Positions 18,318 through 28,086 of a DNA stretch of 64,000 nt are shown here, piece by piece. The notes beneath the pieces were generated by a model. It was not told the origin of the DNA and did no database searches. It saw nothing but the letters and a program-made list of their open reading frames with translations. The stretch's first letter is position 1. The number at the start of each line of letters is the position of its first letter. Position numbers and translations under genes: made by a program. The DNA lies in NCBI RefSeq assembly GCF_000633515.1, contig NZ_AYMP01000006.1:62001-126000 (forward strand). The letters are read 5' to 3'. Source of the DNA: Morganella morganii H1r. GTDB taxonomy: Bacteria > Pseudomonadota > Gammaproteobacteria > Enterobacterales > Enterobacteriaceae.

Positions 18318-19658
18318 ATGACAGTACGCCGCAGCGCAAACTTATTATTGGTTGATGATGATCCGGGCTTACTGAAACTGCTGGGGATGCGCCTGAGCAG
18401 TGAAGGTTTCCGGGTATCAACGGCAGAAAGCGGCCCTGACGCGCTGAAGGTACTCAATAAAGAAAAAATCGATCTGGTTATCAGTGACCTGCGGATGGAT
18501 GAAATGGACGGTATGGCGCTGTTTGCCGAGATCCAGAAAACCCATTCCGGTATGCCGGTAATCATCCTGACGGCCCATGGCTCCATTCCGGATGCGGTGG
18601 CTGCCACCCGTGAGGGGGTGTTCAGCTTCCTGACCAAACCGGTGGATCGTGATGCGTTATATAAAGCGATTGACGATGCGCTGGCACTCTCCACCACCAC
18701 GGTCAGTGATGAATCCTGGTGTGAGAGCATTGTTACCCGCAGCCCGCTGATGCTGCGTCTGCTGGAGCAGGCACGTATGGTGGCGCAATCCGACGTCAGT
18801 GTGCTGATCAACGGCCAGAGCGGTACCGGGAAAGAGGTACTGGCACAGGCCATTCACAAAGCCAGCCCGAGAGCGAAAAAGCCCTTTATTGCCATTAACT
18901 GCGGCGCACTGCCGGAACAGCTGCTGGAATCAGAGCTGTTCGGTCATGCCAAAGGGGCTTTTACCGGTGCGGTGAGCAGCCGGGAAGGGCTGTTTCAGGC
19001 GGCAGAGAGCGGCACACTGTTCCTCGACGAAATCGGAGATATGCCGATGCCGCTGCAGGTCAAGCTGCTGCGTGTTCTCCAGGAGCGCAAAGTGCGCCCG
19101 CTCGGCAGTAACCGCGACATTGATATTGATGTCCGCGTCATTTCCGCGACACACCGCGATTTACCCAAGGCGATGGAAAAACACGAATTCCGTGAAGATC
19201 TCTACTACCGCCTCAATGTGGTTAACCTGAAAATTCCGACACTCCATGAGCGGGCTGAAGATATCCCGCTGCTGGCCAATCATATTCTGCGCGAAGCGGC
19301 GAAAAAACATAAGCCGTTTGTCCGCAGCTTCTCTCCGGATGCCATGAAATGCCTGATGGGTGCGAGCTGGCCGGGCAACGTCCGTCAGCTGCTTAACGTT
19401 ATCGAGCAGTGCGTGGCGCTGTCTACCGTACCGGTGATCAGTGAGTCGCTGGTGGCTCAGGCGCTGGAAGGGGAAAACACGGCATTGCCGACCTTTGCGG
19501 AAGCCCGTAACCAGTTTGAACTCAACTATTTACGTAAACTTCTCCAGATGACCAAAGGTAACGTGACCAATGCGGCCCGTCTGGCGGGGCGTAACCGGAC
19601 AGAGTTCTATAAATTACTGTCCCGGCATGAGCTGGATGCGGCCGACTTTAAAGAATAA
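18318..19658 (+). CDS. glrR: Sigma-54-dependent response regulator GlrR (QseF)
   Basis: 446 residues from ATG 18318, within two residues of E. coli GlrR; the frame is open further upstream inside qseG but the family start fits here. The receiver domain has its phosphoacceptor at D57 (VISDLRMDEMDG). The AAA+ domain carries Walker A GQSGTGKE, the sigma-54 contact loop GAFTGA and Walker B LFLDEIGDM. A C-terminal Fis-type helix-turn-helix ends NVTNAARLAGRNRTEFYKLL. It binds TGTC-N10-GACA sites such as the three upstream of glmY here, and drives the sigma-54 promoter. It starts eight bases after qseG. Confidence 0.96.
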   Translation: MTVRRSANLLLVDDDPGLLKLLGMRLSSEGFRVSTAESGPDALKVLNKEKIDLVISDLRMDEMDGMALFAEIQKTHSGMPVIILTAHGSIPDAVAATREGVFSFLTKPVDRDALYKAIDDALALSTTTVSDESWCESIVTRSPLMLRLLEQARMVAQSDVSVLINGQSGTGKEVLAQAIHKASPRAKKPFIAINCGALPEQLLESELFGHAKGAFTGAVSSREGLFQAAESGTLFLDEIGDMPMPLQVKLLRVLQERKVRPLGSNRDIDIDVRVISATHRDLPKAMEKHEFREDLYYRLNVVNLKIPTLHERAEDIPLLANHILREAAKKHKPFVRSFSPDAMKCLMGASWPGNVRQLLNVIEQCVALSTVPVISESLVAQALEGENTALPTFAEARNQFELNYLRKLLQMTKGNVTNAARLAGRNRTEFYKLLSRHELDAADFKE

Positions 19659-19765
19659 GCAAAGAATCGGTGCGAACCGGCACATTTTGCTATCATCTTC
19701 ATTATTAGCTGTTTTATTATTAATTTTTACATACGGTGAGATCTATCCCGGGAGAACAGGATTTT

Positions 19766-21388
19766 ATGCGTCGTACACTTAATATCGCCCTGGCTCAACT
19801 GAATTTTCTGGTCGGAGATATCGAAGGCAATGGTGAACGTATTCTGAAAACCATGGCGGAGCAGCAGGCGGCAGGGGCTGATCTGGTCATGTTTTCCGAA
19901 CTGGCATTGTCCGGGTATTCACCGGAAGACCTGGTTTTCCGTCCTGATTTTCATCAGCGGATAGTGCAGAGCCTCACCCGGATCCAACAGGCCAGCGGTG
20001 ACTGTGCTGTGCTGGTGGGGCACCCGTGGCAGGAAAACGGTCACATCTATAATGCCCTCTCGTTCTTTGAGAAAGGGGCACTCCGCGCCCGCTATTTCAA
20101 ACAGGAACTGCCGAACTACGGTGTGTTCGATGAAAAACGCTGGTTTACGGCAGGGACAGAAACCTGTGTGATTGATTTTCGCGGTTATCGCCTCGGGTTA
20201 CTCATTTGTGAGGATATCTGGACTGACGGCCCGGTGGATGCCCTGAAAGCGGCTGGTGCGGAAATCATTCTGACACTGAATGCGTCACCGTATTCCACTG
20301 ATAAAATTGATACCCGGGATGTACTGATACAGGCGCACTGCCGCCGTACCGGGCTGCCGCTGGTCTATCTCAACCAGGTCGGCGGGCAGGATGAGCTGAT
20401 TTTTGATGGTGATTCTGCTGTTTTCGCCGCAGATGGCAGCGTAACGCATCGTCTTGCAGCGTTTTCAGAGCAAATTGCGCAGTGTCAGTTTACCGATTTA
20501 ACCATCACGCCGATGGCGGATCCGGCACCGTCATTGTCTGTTCTGGCTCAGGTTTATCAGGGGCTGGTGCTGGCAACACGGGATTATGTCCGCAAAAATG
20601 GTTTTCAGGGAGCGCTGCTGGGTCTGTCCGGCGGGATCGATTCCGGCCTGACGGTCGCCATTGCCGCTGATGCGCTGGGTAAAGACAAAGTGCAGGCGGT
20701 GATGATGCCGTTCCGTTACACCTCGGATATCAGTATCCACGATGCCCGTGAGCAGGCAGAGCTGCTGGGTGTGGAATTTGATGTGGTGTCGATTGAGCCG
20801 ATGTTTGACGCCTTTATGCACGAACTGGCGCCGAAATTCGCCGGAACGCCGGTTGATACCACCGAAGAGAATTTACAGGCGCGTTGCCGGGCGGTGATCC
20901 TGATGGCGATGTCCAATAAATGCCGCCGCATTGTGCTGACCACCAGTAATAAAAGCGAGTGTGCGGTGGGTTACTCCACACTGTACGGGGATATGGCCGG
21001 GGGCTTTAACGTTCTGAAAGATGTGCCGAAAACCATGGTGTTTGAACTGGCAAGATACCGCAACACGCTCTCTCCGGCGATTCCGGAGCGGGTTATTACC
21101 CGTCCGCCGTCAGCAGAACTGGCGCCGGGTCAGCTGGATCAGGACAGTCTGCCGCCGTATGACATCCTTGACGCTCTGCTGGCCGGGTATGTTGAAAAAG
21201 ACATGTCCGCCGGTGAACTGATCGCCGCCGGGTTTGATGAAGCGGTGGTCCGCAAGGTTATCCGGCTGGTGGATATCAATGAATACAAACGCCGCCAGTC
21301 ACCGGTGGGACCGCGCATTACCGCCCGGAACTTTGGCAAAGATCGCCGTTACCCGATTACATCCGGGTTTGGCCGCAAAAATTGGTAA
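19766..21388 (+). CDS. nadE: Glutamine-dependent NAD+ synthetase
   Basis: 540 residues from ATG 19766, which follows AGGAT. This is the two-domain type: an N-terminal nitrilase-fold glutaminase with the Glu-Lys-Cys triad (E45 in SELALSGYS, K112 in FKQELPNYG, C148 in LLICEDIW) and a C-terminal NAD synthetase with the ATP-pyrophosphatase loop SGGIDS at about 288-293. It amidates deamido-NAD using glutamine. E. coli has a shorter, ammonia-dependent NadE at another locus, so the fold and place differ. It ends 12 bases before glnB, so the two are very probably cotranscribed, linking NAD synthesis to nitrogen status. Confidence 0.93.
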   Translation: MRRTLNIALAQLNFLVGDIEGNGERILKTMAEQQAAGADLVMFSELALSGYSPEDLVFRPDFHQRIVQSLTRIQQASGDCAVLVGHPWQENGHIYNALSFFEKGALRARYFKQELPNYGVFDEKRWFTAGTETCVIDFRGYRLGLLICEDIWTDGPVDALKAAGAEIILTLNASPYSTDKIDTRDVLIQAHCRRTGLPLVYLNQVGGQDELIFDGDSAVFAADGSVTHRLAAFSEQIAQCQFTDLTITPMADPAPSLSVLAQVYQGLVLATRDYVRKNGFQGALLGLSGGIDSGLTVAIAADALGKDKVQAVMMPFRYTSDISIHDAREQAELLGVEFDVVSIEPMFDAFMHELAPKFAGTPVDTTEENLQARCRAVILMAMSNKCRRIVLTTSNKSECAVGYSTLYGDMAGGFNVLKDVPKTMVFELARYRNTLSPAIPERVITRPPSAELAPGQLDQDSLPPYDILDALLAGYVEKDMSAGELIAAGFDEAVVRKVIRLVDINEYKRRQSPVGPRITARNFGKDRRYPITSGFGRKNW

Positions 21389-21739
<351 letters not shown>

Positions 21740-21770
21740 GTCCTGCTGAGCATCCCTGCAAATCATTCTT

Positions 21771-21809
21771 ATCCGGCGGCTGTCATTTCTGATACCGCCG
21801 GATTTTTTT
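21771..21809 (+). terminator. Rho-independent terminator after glnB
   Basis: Nine-pair stem ATCCGGCGG (21771-21779) / CCGCCGGAT (21795-21803) followed by seven T residues. Confidence 0.9.
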
Positions 21810-21833
21810 ATCTGTCAGTAAAAGGAGAAGACT

Positions 21834-22103
21834 GTGCGGGCAATACATGTGCGGGTAATACAATGGATCGTTGCGGTATGTGCTGTGGTGATTATTCTGG
21901 TTATGGCCGGTATTATTATCCTGCAGTCAGTACTGAAAGACCCCGGTCAGCATGAATTACCGGCGCTGTTTGCGCAGGTTTCCGGAATGAATTTAAATAA
22001 AGAAGAACGTGACGAGCTGGAAACGTGTATTCATTCAGCCAAGGTGATGTACTTCTCACAGGCAGTCAAAAAATGTGTGAACCGGGCGCGGTATAAAAAC
22101 TGA
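21834..22103 (+). CDS. Small single-span membrane protein of unknown function
   Basis: 89 residues from GTG 21834, preceded by AAAGGAGAAG, a good ribosome-binding site. One strong hydrophobic segment (about 9-31) is followed by a mostly charged tail with two cysteines (CIHSAKVMYFSQAVKKCVNRA). The tail is probably periplasmic if the N-terminus is inside. I do not recognise a family. It begins 25 bases after the glnB terminator, so it is either an independent small gene or expressed by readthrough. The good ribosome-binding site and lack of frame interruption support it being real. Confidence 0.6.
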   Translation: MRAIHVRVIQWIVAVCAVVIILVMAGIIILQSVLKDPGQHELPALFAQVSGMNLNKEERDELETCIHSAKVMYFSQAVKKCVNRARYKN

Positions 22104-22116
22104 CGGGCAAAAAAAA

Positions 22117-22182
22117 GAGTAACAGCAAACCGGGCGAAAGGATGGGATAGATATAAATTCGGCGGTTATGTCACTGTTACTC
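22117..22182. repeat. Perfect 9-base inverted repeat with long loop
   Basis: GAGTAACAG at 22117-22125 and CTGTTACTC at 22174-22182, separated by 48 bases, between the small membrane-protein gene and the 3' end of hmp. It could be a weak bidirectional terminator structure, preceded by a run of A on the left. Confidence 0.35.
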
Positions 22183-22248
22183 AAATGTGCATTTACTTCA
22201 GCACATACGCTGAATACTCAGCGTGTTGTTATTGTTATTCTGTCGCGA

Positions 22249-23430
22249 TTATAAAATTTTGTGCGGACCGAAACATTCATAATGGATCTGGTCTGCACTG
22301 ACGCCCATGGCCGTCAGCTGACGTGCAATGTGCTGCATAAAGGCCACCGGGCCGCACAGGTAATAATGGCGGGTTTTACTGAGCAGGACATCCTGCTGAG
22401 CGGTTAAATCCATCAGCCCGGTCAGGTGCGGATGCGCTTCATCTGCACGCGGCTCTCTGTACCAGACGGTCTGGCTGAACGCCGGCAGCTGAGCACCAAA
22501 CCGGTTTACTTCATCCGCAAAGGCATGCACACCGCCGTGCTCTGCCGCATGCAGCCAGGTCACGTCTGCCGGATGCTGTTGCGCTGCGAGTGTTTGCAGC
22601 ATAGCCATCATTGGTGTTAAGCCGACACCGGCGGAAATCAGAACCACCGGCGTTTCTTTTTCTGCCTCCAGGAAGAAATCCCCCAGCGGCGGCGTCAGTC
22701 TGACCACATCACCTTCCTGCACATTGGCGTGCAGCCAGCCGGAAATTGTACCTTTATCCTCACGTTTGACCGCAATCCGGTAGGTTTTACCGTCCGGTGC
22801 CTGTGTCAGGGAGTACTGGCGGATCTCCTGGTTTTCAAGCGCCTCATCACTGATATAGACACTGATATACTGCCCCGGACGGTAATCCGCGACAGGCCTG
22901 CCATCAACCGGTGCCAGTTCAAAACTGGTGATAAGTTCACTCTGCGGCTGTTTGCGGATCACACGGAATTCACGCAGTCCTTCCCATCCGCCCTGTGACG
23001 CCGCTTTTTCCTGATACAGTCCGGCTTCGCGCTGAATAAAGATATCCGCCAGCACGCCGTATGCTTTCCCCCAGGCGGTAAGGACTTCCTCACCCGGATT
23101 GAGCAACTCTTCAATGGTGGCCAGCAGGTTTTCCCCGACAATCGGGTAATGCTCAGGTCTAATCATCAGACTGGCATGTTTATTGGCAATTTTTTCCACT
23201 GCCGCACCCAGCGCACCGAGGTTATCAATATTCATGGCATAGGCGCAGACCGCATTAAACAACGCTTCACGCTGCGCACCGTTCTGCTGGTGGCTCATGG
23301 TGAAGATATCTTTTAATTCCGGATGCTGACGAAACATGCGGTCATAAAAATGAGCAGTCAGTTTCGGGCCGGTGGCGGCAATCAGCGGGGCAGTGGATTT
23401 TACGGTGGCGATAGTTTGTGCATCGAGCAT
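22249..23430 (-). CDS. hmp: Flavohemoprotein, nitric oxide dioxygenase
   Basis: 393 residues (E. coli 396). The N-terminal globin domain (about 1-140) has the heme-pocket sequence [13 protein letters not shown] and [12 protein letters not shown] with the proximal His. The FAD domain has RQYSL, and the NAD domain has [12 protein letters not shown] and YLCGPVAFM. It converts NO plus O2 to nitrate in the cytoplasm using NADH. The gene is divergent from glyA, as in E. coli, and an NsrR-type palindrome sits about 45-65 bases upstream of its start, so derepression by NO is expected. Confidence 0.97.
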   Translation of the reverse strand: MLDAQTIATVKSTAPLIAATGPKLTAHFYDRMFRQHPELKDIFTMSHQQNGAQREALFNAVCAYAMNIDNLGALGAAVEKIANKHASLMIRPEHYPIVGENLLATIEELLNPGEEVLTAWGKAYGVLADIFIQREAGLYQEKAASQGGWEGLREFRVIRKQPQSELITSFELAPVDGRPVADYRPGQYISVYISDEALENQEIRQYSLTQAPDGKTYRIAVKREDKGTISGWLHANVQEGDVVRLTPPLGDFFLEAEKETPVVLISAGVGLTPMMAMLQTLAAQQHPADVTWLHAAEHGGVHAFADEVNRFGAQLPAFSQTVWYREPRADEAHPHLTGLMDLTAQQDVLLSKTRHYYLCGPVAFMQHIARQLTAMGVSADQIHYECFGPHKIL

Positions 23431-23472
23431 AGCAGGGCTCCTGAAAAAGCATCACATCAGTGTGAAATTTAT

Positions 23473-23495
23473 AACATGTATTTTTTATGCAACTT
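23473..23495 (-). promoter_or_regulatory. NsrR binding site of hmp
   Basis: A 23-base palindrome with half-sites AAGTTGCAT and ATACATGTT (read on the minus strand) agrees with the NsrR consensus at 19 of 23 positions. NsrR is the NO-sensing Fe-S repressor. Confidence 0.8.
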
Positions 23496-23673
23496 ATAAT
23501 ACAGGGCAGAATTTGTAAAGCGCAAATTTTTCTGCTGTTTCTGAAAATCCGCTGAAAATAGCGAAATTGATCAGTGAGCGTGGGTAAGGGGGGATCACAA
23601 ATCCGGTATTGTGTCCGATGGACAGGATATTCTTATGAAATAATAAGTGCGGTAATTACCTGATTTTACCGGC

Positions 23674-23689
23674 ATGCAATCGTTTGCGT
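23674..23689 (+). promoter_or_regulatory. PurR box of glyA
   Basis: ATGCAATCGTTTGCGT resembles the PurR consensus, and its right 12 bases match my recollection of the E. coli glyA PurR operator. The rest of the 370-base hmp-glyA spacer shows no gene and no clear MetR site. Confidence 0.7.
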
Positions 23690-23800
23690 ATTTTTTGTTT
23701 CCGGGGCTATCTCAATTCAGAAAAAGGGTTTACACTGTAGGGCATTCGTCCCCGGAAAGGGGTGTTTTTTTATCGGCATCAGGCGAGTCAGGAGAAGCGA

Positions 23801-25054
23801 ATGTTAAAGCGTGAAATGAATATTGCAGATTACGACCCACAACTCTGGCAGGCGATGAAAGACGAAGATCGTCGTCAGGAAGAGCACATTGAATTAATTG
23901 CCTCTGAAAACTATACCAGCCCGCGCGTTATGGAAGCTCAGGGCTCCCAGCTCACCAACAAATATGCGGAAGGATATCCGGGCAAACGCTACTACGGCGG
24001 CTGCGAATATGTGGATATCGTGGAACAACTGGCGATTGACCGTGCAAAAGAACTGTTCGGCGCAGATTATGCCAACGTTCAGCCGCACTCAGGCTCCCAG
24101 GCTAACGTTGCAGTGTACTCCGCACTGCTGTCACCGGGCGATACCGTATTAGGGATGAATTTAGCGGAAGGCGGTCACCTGACTCACGGCTCTCCGGTAA
24201 ACTTCTCCGGTAAACTGTACAATATCGTCCCTTACGGTATCGATTCTGCCGGTAAAATCGATTATGACGATGTCGCTGAACAGGCGAAAAAACATCAGCC
24301 GAAAATGATCATCGGCGGCTTCTCTGCTTACTCCGGTGTGGTTGACTGGGCGAAAATGCGCGAAATCGCTGACAGCATCGGTGCTTACCTGTTTGTTGAT
24401 ATGGCCCACGTTGCCGGTCTGGTTGCCGCAGGTGTTTATCCTAACCCGGTTCCGCATGCTCACGTTGTCACCACCACCACGCACAAAACCCTGGCGGGTC
24501 CGCGCGGCGGGATGATCCTCGCGAAAGGCGGTGATGAAGATCTGTACAAAAAACTGAACTCAGCCGTATTCCCGGGCAACCAGGGTGGCCCGCTGATGCA
24601 CGTTATCGCCGGTAAAGCGGTGGCGTTAAAAGAAGCAATGGAGCCTGAATTTAAAGCAAATCAGGTTCAGGTTGTGAAAAATGCCAAAGCAATGGTTGAA
24701 GTCTTCCTGAACCGTGGTTATAAAGTGGTGTCCGGCGGTACTGAGAACCATCTGTTCCTGGTGGATCTGGTCGATAAAGACATCACCGGTAAAGATGCGG
24801 ATGCGGCACTGGGCCGTGCTAACATCACTGTCAACAAAAACAGTGTGCCGAACGATCCGAAGAGCCCGTTTGTGACCTCCGGTATCCGTGTCGGTTCCCC
24901 GGCGATTACCCGCCGCGGCTTCAAAGAAGCAGAAGCCCGTGAACTGGCCGGCTGGATGTGTGACGTGTTAGATAACCTCAATGATGAAGCGACCATTGAA
25001 GCTGTGAAACAAAAAGTTCTGGCTATCTGCGCGAAATATCCGGTTTACGCATAA
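23801..25054 (+). CDS. glyA: Serine hydroxymethyltransferase
   Basis: 417 residues from ATG 23801, identical in length to E. coli GlyA; the codon follows AGGAGAAGCGA, while an upstream in-frame start at 23762 would add 13 unrelated residues. This PLP enzyme interconverts serine plus tetrahydrofolate with glycine plus methylene-tetrahydrofolate, the main source of one-carbon units. The PLP-lysine motif is [16 protein letters not shown] (Lys near 229), and the folate/PLP residues in [18 protein letters not shown] are intact. It is repressed by PurR by inference from the upstream box, and a terminator follows. Confidence 0.98.
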   Translation: MLKREMNIADYDPQLWQAMKDEDRRQEEHIELIASENYTSPRVMEAQGSQLTNKYAEGYPGKRYYGGCEYVDIVEQLAIDRAKELFGADYANVQPHSGSQANVAVYSALLSPGDTVLGMNLAEGGHLTHGSPVNFSGKLYNIVPYGIDSAGKIDYDDVAEQAKKHQPKMIIGGFSAYSGVVDWAKMREIADSIGAYLFVDMAHVAGLVAAGVYPNPVPHAHVVTTTTHKTLAGPRGGMILAKGGDEDLYKKLNSAVFPGNQGGPLMHVIAGKAVALKEAMEPEFKANQVQVVKNAKAMVEVFLNRGYKVVSGGTENHLFLVDLVDKDITGKDADAALGRANITVNKNSVPNDPKSPFVTSGIRVGSPAITRRGFKEAEARELAGWMCDVLDNLNDEATIEAVKQKVLAICAKYPVYA

Positions 25055-25078
25055 TCGCGTTACCAATCTGATGTAACC

Positions 25079-25112
25079 AAAACCCGCTTCGTTCGCCGCG
25101 AGCGGGTTTTTT
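25079..25112 (+). terminator. Rho-independent terminator of glyA
   Basis: AACCCGCT (25081-25088) pairs with AGCGGGTT (25101-25108), with A residues before it and six T residues at its 3' side. Confidence 0.9.
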
Positions 25113-25134
25113 GTATTCCTGAAAGGAGAGGCAG

Positions 25135-26286
25135 ATGTTTGTTCCGTCATCGCTCTGGCTGGCGCTTGATTATTTTACGTATTTCTTTTCCTACGGGATT
25201 TTTCTTCCCTACTGGGGCGCATGGCTGAAAGGTGAAGGGCATGATGTGGCAACGGTCGGTATGTTGCTCAGTGTGGGGCTGGTGGCGCGGTTCATCGGCA
25301 GTCTGTTTATCACGCCGCTGTTTAAAGACCCGTCACGGCTGATTTTTGCCCTGAGACTGATGGCACTCTGCGCTTTTCTGTTCGCGGTGGCGTTTTATTT
25401 CGGCTCGCACTGGCTATGGCTCTTTTTTGTCATGGCCGGATTCAACCTCTTTTTCTCGCCGATGATCCCGCTGGGGGATTCCCTTGCCGCAACCTGGCAA
25501 AAACAGTTCCCGATGGATTACGGCTCGATCCGTGTCTGGGGATCGGTGGCATTTATCATCGCCACCTCGGTTACCGGGATGCTGATGGATATCTGGAAGC
25601 ATGAGGTGATCCTGGCAGCATTAGTGGTCAGTACCGGCTCACTGCTGCTGACATCGCTGCTGCGTCCGCGCATTATGCCGTCCGGGGAAATGAAACAGCG
25701 CGGGCCGCAGGTGAGTTTCCGTGTTCTGCTGAAAGATAATGCCGTTGTTCGTTTTCTGCTGTGTGTGAGTCTGTTACAGGGGGCACACGCCGCCTATTAC
25801 GGCTTCAGTGTGATTTACTGGCAGAAGGTGGGGTATTCTGATGCCGCGATCGGTTATCTCTGGTCACTGGGTGTGGTGGCGGAAGTGATTGTCTTTACCT
25901 TCAGTAATAAACTGTTCCGCCGCTGGAGTGCGGCCAGCCTGTTACTGCTTTCCGGTATCTGCGGTATTCTGCGCTGGTCACTGCTGGGCATGTCGGCGGC
26001 ACTGCCGGTGCTGATTGTGGCGCAAATTCTGCACAGCGGCACCTATACCGTGTGCCATCTGGCGGCGATGCGCTTTATCGGTGCCCGCAAATCCGCGGAA
26101 ATTATTCCGTTGCAGGCGGCGTATTCCGCGCTGGCAATGGGCGGGGCGATTGCGGTGATGACGCTGGTGGCGGGGTATCTGTATGAGGATATCCACGGCG
26201 GCATCTTTTATCTGATGGCACTGACGGTGCTTCCGGCTCTGTTCCTGAGGCCGAAAGTCCGGCCGCAGACCCCGGAAAACGCATAA
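25135..26286 (+). CDS. hcaT: MFS transporter HcaT-like
   Basis: 383 residues with about 12 membrane segments. It is strongly similar over its length to E. coli HcaT: ALDYFTYFFSYGIFLPYWGAWL at the N-terminus, LLQGAHAAYYGFSVIYWQ and YLWSLGVVAEVIVFTFSNKLFRR in the second half. HcaT is a putative 3-phenylpropionate permease of the LacY/nucleoside-like MFS branch. No phenylpropionate-degradation genes are nearby, so the substrate is not supported by context. It starts 23 bases after the glyA terminator with GAAAGGAGAGGCAG as ribosome-binding site, and ends at a bidirectional terminator shared with suhB. Confidence 0.85.
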   Translation: MFVPSSLWLALDYFTYFFSYGIFLPYWGAWLKGEGHDVATVGMLLSVGLVARFIGSLFITPLFKDPSRLIFALRLMALCAFLFAVAFYFGSHWLWLFFVMAGFNLFFSPMIPLGDSLAATWQKQFPMDYGSIRVWGSVAFIIATSVTGMLMDIWKHEVILAALVVSTGSLLLTSLLRPRIMPSGEMKQRGPQVSFRVLLKDNAVVRFLLCVSLLQGAHAAYYGFSVIYWQKVGYSDAAIGYLWSLGVVAEVIVFTFSNKLFRRWSAASLLLLSGICGILRWSLLGMSAALPVLIVAQILHSGTYTVCHLAAMRFIGARKSAEIIPLQAAYSALAMGGAIAVMTLVAGYLYEDIHGGIFYLMALTVLPALFLRPKVRPQTPENA

Positions 26287-26287
26287 T

Positions 26288-26323
26288 AAAAAAGGGTGAT
26301 GACGAAAGTCATCACCCTTTTTT
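26288..26323. terminator. Bidirectional terminator between hcaT and suhB
   Basis: A perfect stem: six A plus GGGTGATGAC (26288-26303), loop GAAA, GTCATCACCC plus six T (26308-26323). It serves the converging hcaT and suhB genes. Confidence 0.95.
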
Positions 26324-26341
26324 ACATCTGGCGGAACAGAA

Positions 26342-27145
26342 TCAGCGTTTCAGTGACTCAGTCAGCTCATCACGCAGTTCTGCCAGCAGTTCGCGGACCA
26401 CACGCGGGCTGCCTGCAACGATGTTACCGCTGTCGATATAACGGTGGTCACCGGTGAAGTCAGTGACGATACCGCCCGCTTCACGGACCAGCAGTTCACC
26501 ACCGAGGAAATCCCACGGTTTCAGGCCGATTTCGAAGAAACCGTCCACACGGCCGGCAGCGAGATACGCCAGATCCAGCGCGGCAGAGCCGGTACGGCGG
26601 AAATCTGAGCAGCGGGTGAACAGTTTGCCGAGCATTTTGATATAGGTATCAGCGTGGTGTTTGGCTTTGAACGGGAAGCCGGTCGCCAGTACCGCACCGT
26701 CAAGATCACGGGCGGTGGCACCGCGCAGACGGTAGCCGTTTAATTGCGCGCCCTGACCACGGACAGCAGAGAATAATTCGTTACGCATCGGATCGTAAAC
26801 AACCGCCACTTCAGTGCGGCCTTTGATACGGAATGCGATAGATACCGCGAAGTGCGGGAGACGTTTGACGAAGTTGGTGGTGCCATCCAGGGGATCAATC
26901 ACCCATTGCATATCATATTCTTCACCGGGTAACTCACCGCACTCTTCGGAGATAATAGTGTGCTTCGGATAAGATTTGCGGATGATCTCGATAATCATCT
27001 GCTCGGCTTCGCGATCCACGTTGGTCACAAAGTCATTGGAACCTTTCTGAGTAGTCTCAACAGTGTCAGGCATTTCATAGTGTTTGGCAATCAGGTTGCC
27101 GGCCTTACGTGCAGCACGTATGGCGATGGTAAGCATCGGATGCAT
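26342..27145 (-). CDS. suhB: Inositol monophosphatase family protein SuhB
   Basis: 267 residues from ATG at 27145, the E. coli length and N-terminus (MHPMLTIAIRAARKAGNLI). A longer in-frame extension upstream is not conserved. Metal-site motifs are complete: the Glu-rich EECGELPGEEYD, WVIDPLDGTTNFVKRLPHFAVSI, and GLKPWDFLGGELLVREAGG. The enzyme hydrolyses inositol-1-phosphate, but in enterobacteria its main job is with NusA/NusB/NusE in the rRNA antitermination complex. It is divergent from trmJ, as in E. coli. Confidence 0.96.
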   Translation of the reverse strand: MHPMLTIAIRAARKAGNLIAKHYEMPDTVETTQKGSNDFVTNVDREAEQMIIEIIRKSYPKHTIISEECGELPGEEYDMQWVIDPLDGTTNFVKRLPHFAVSIAFRIKGRTEVAVVYDPMRNELFSAVRGQGAQLNGYRLRGATARDLDGAVLATGFPFKAKHHADTYIKMLGKLFTRCSDFRRTGSAALDLAYLAAGRVDGFFEIGLKPWDFLGGELLVREAGGIVTDFTGDHRYIDSGNIVAGSPRVVRELLAELRDELTESLKR

Positions 27146-27264
27146 GGGGTTGTCCACCGGGATGTTAAAGAACGAAAATAAACGCGGCGGAGTATAACAG
27201 GTGATCGTCAATCTGACTATTCTTGTGTTAAGATATTGCGATAATTTCTCAAAGAAAGTGTGTT

Positions 27265-28002
27265 ATGTCCGAAAATATCCGAATCGTCCTGGTGGAAACC
27301 TCACATACAGGCAATATGGGCTCCGCTGCGCGGGCGATGAAAACAATGGGGTTATCCAGCCTTTATCTGGTCAATCCGCAGGTACAGCCGGACTCTCACG
27401 CCATCGCGCTGTCTGCCGGTGCCAGTGACGTTATCGGCAATGCAAAGATTGTCAGTACCCTGGATGAGGCGATTGCCGGTTGTGAACTGGTGATCGGCAC
27501 CAGTGCCCGGTCACGCACACTGCCGTGGCCGATGGTTGAACCGCGTGAATGCGGGGAAAAAAGTGTTAAAATCGCACAGAGCGCACCGGTTGCGATTATT
27601 TTCGGCCGTGAACGTGTCGGGCTGACCAACGACGAATTACAGAAGTGTAATTATCATCTTTATATCCCGACCAACCCGGAATACGGCTCGCTGAACCTGG
27701 CGATGGCGGTGCAGCTGGTCAGTTATGAGATCCGGATGGCATTTCTTGCCTCTCAGAATGAGAGCGAACCGGCAAATAATGATGAGGCAGATGAGGTACA
27801 CTATCCGCCGGCGGATGATATGGAGCGGTTTTACACGCATCTGGAATCGGTTCTCAATGAATCCGGTTTTATCCGCAAAGCACACCCGGGTCAGATTATG
27901 AACCGTCTGCGCCGCTTATTTACCCGCGCGCATCCGGAAACACAGGAGCTGAATATCCTGCGTGGTATCCTGACTTCTGTTGAGAAATGGGCGAAAAAAT
28001 AG
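27265..28002 (+). CDS. trmJ: tRNA (cytidine/uridine-32-2'-O)-methyltransferase TrmJ
   Basis: 245 residues (E. coli 246). The SPOUT fold is visible as an N-terminal [25 protein letters not shown] and the SAM-knot sequences [15 protein letters not shown] and [22 protein letters not shown]. It 2'-O-methylates nucleotide 32 of several tRNAs. It lies directly upstream of iscR, and its stop codon (28000-28002) falls inside the first IscR site. Confidence 0.95.
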   Translation: MSENIRIVLVETSHTGNMGSAARAMKTMGLSSLYLVNPQVQPDSHAIALSAGASDVIGNAKIVSTLDEAIAGCELVIGTSARSRTLPWPMVEPRECGEKSVKIAQSAPVAIIFGRERVGLTNDELQKCNYHLYIPTNPEYGSLNLAMAVQLVSYEIRMAFLASQNESEPANNDEADEVHYPPADDMERFYTHLESVLNESGFIRKAHPGQIMNRLRRLFTRAHPETQELNILRGILTSVEKWAKK

Positions 28003-28023
28003 TTGAGTAAATTACTGGGTTAA
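27999..28023 (+). promoter_or_regulatory. IscR type 1 binding site A
   Basis: A 25-base element starting ATAGTTGAGTAAATTACT; it matches the ATAGTTGAC...ACTCGG layout of type 1 IscR boxes and overlaps the trmJ stop. Confidence 0.7.
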
Positions 28024-28048
28024 ATAGTTGACTAAATTACTCAGGAAT
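28024..28048 (+). promoter_or_regulatory. IscR type 1 binding site B
   Basis: A second, better copy starting ATAGTTGACTAAATTACT, immediately adjacent to site A. It covers the -35 hexamer of the isc promoter. Confidence 0.8.
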
Positions 28049-28056
28049 GACACAAT
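28028..28056 (+). promoter_or_regulatory. isc operon promoter
   Basis: TTGACT (28028-28033), a 17-base spacer, CACAAT (28051-28056). The position relative to IscR box B fits autorepression by [2Fe-2S]-IscR. Confidence 0.75.
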
Positions 28057-28086
28057 TTCTTCACCATTTATCACGGGGATCCGGTT

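Noticed and set aside
18179-18853. 224-codon antisense frame over qseG and glrR
   Set aside because: Contains low-complexity Ser/Arg and FRR repeats created by reading the PAEAKPA repeat backwards.
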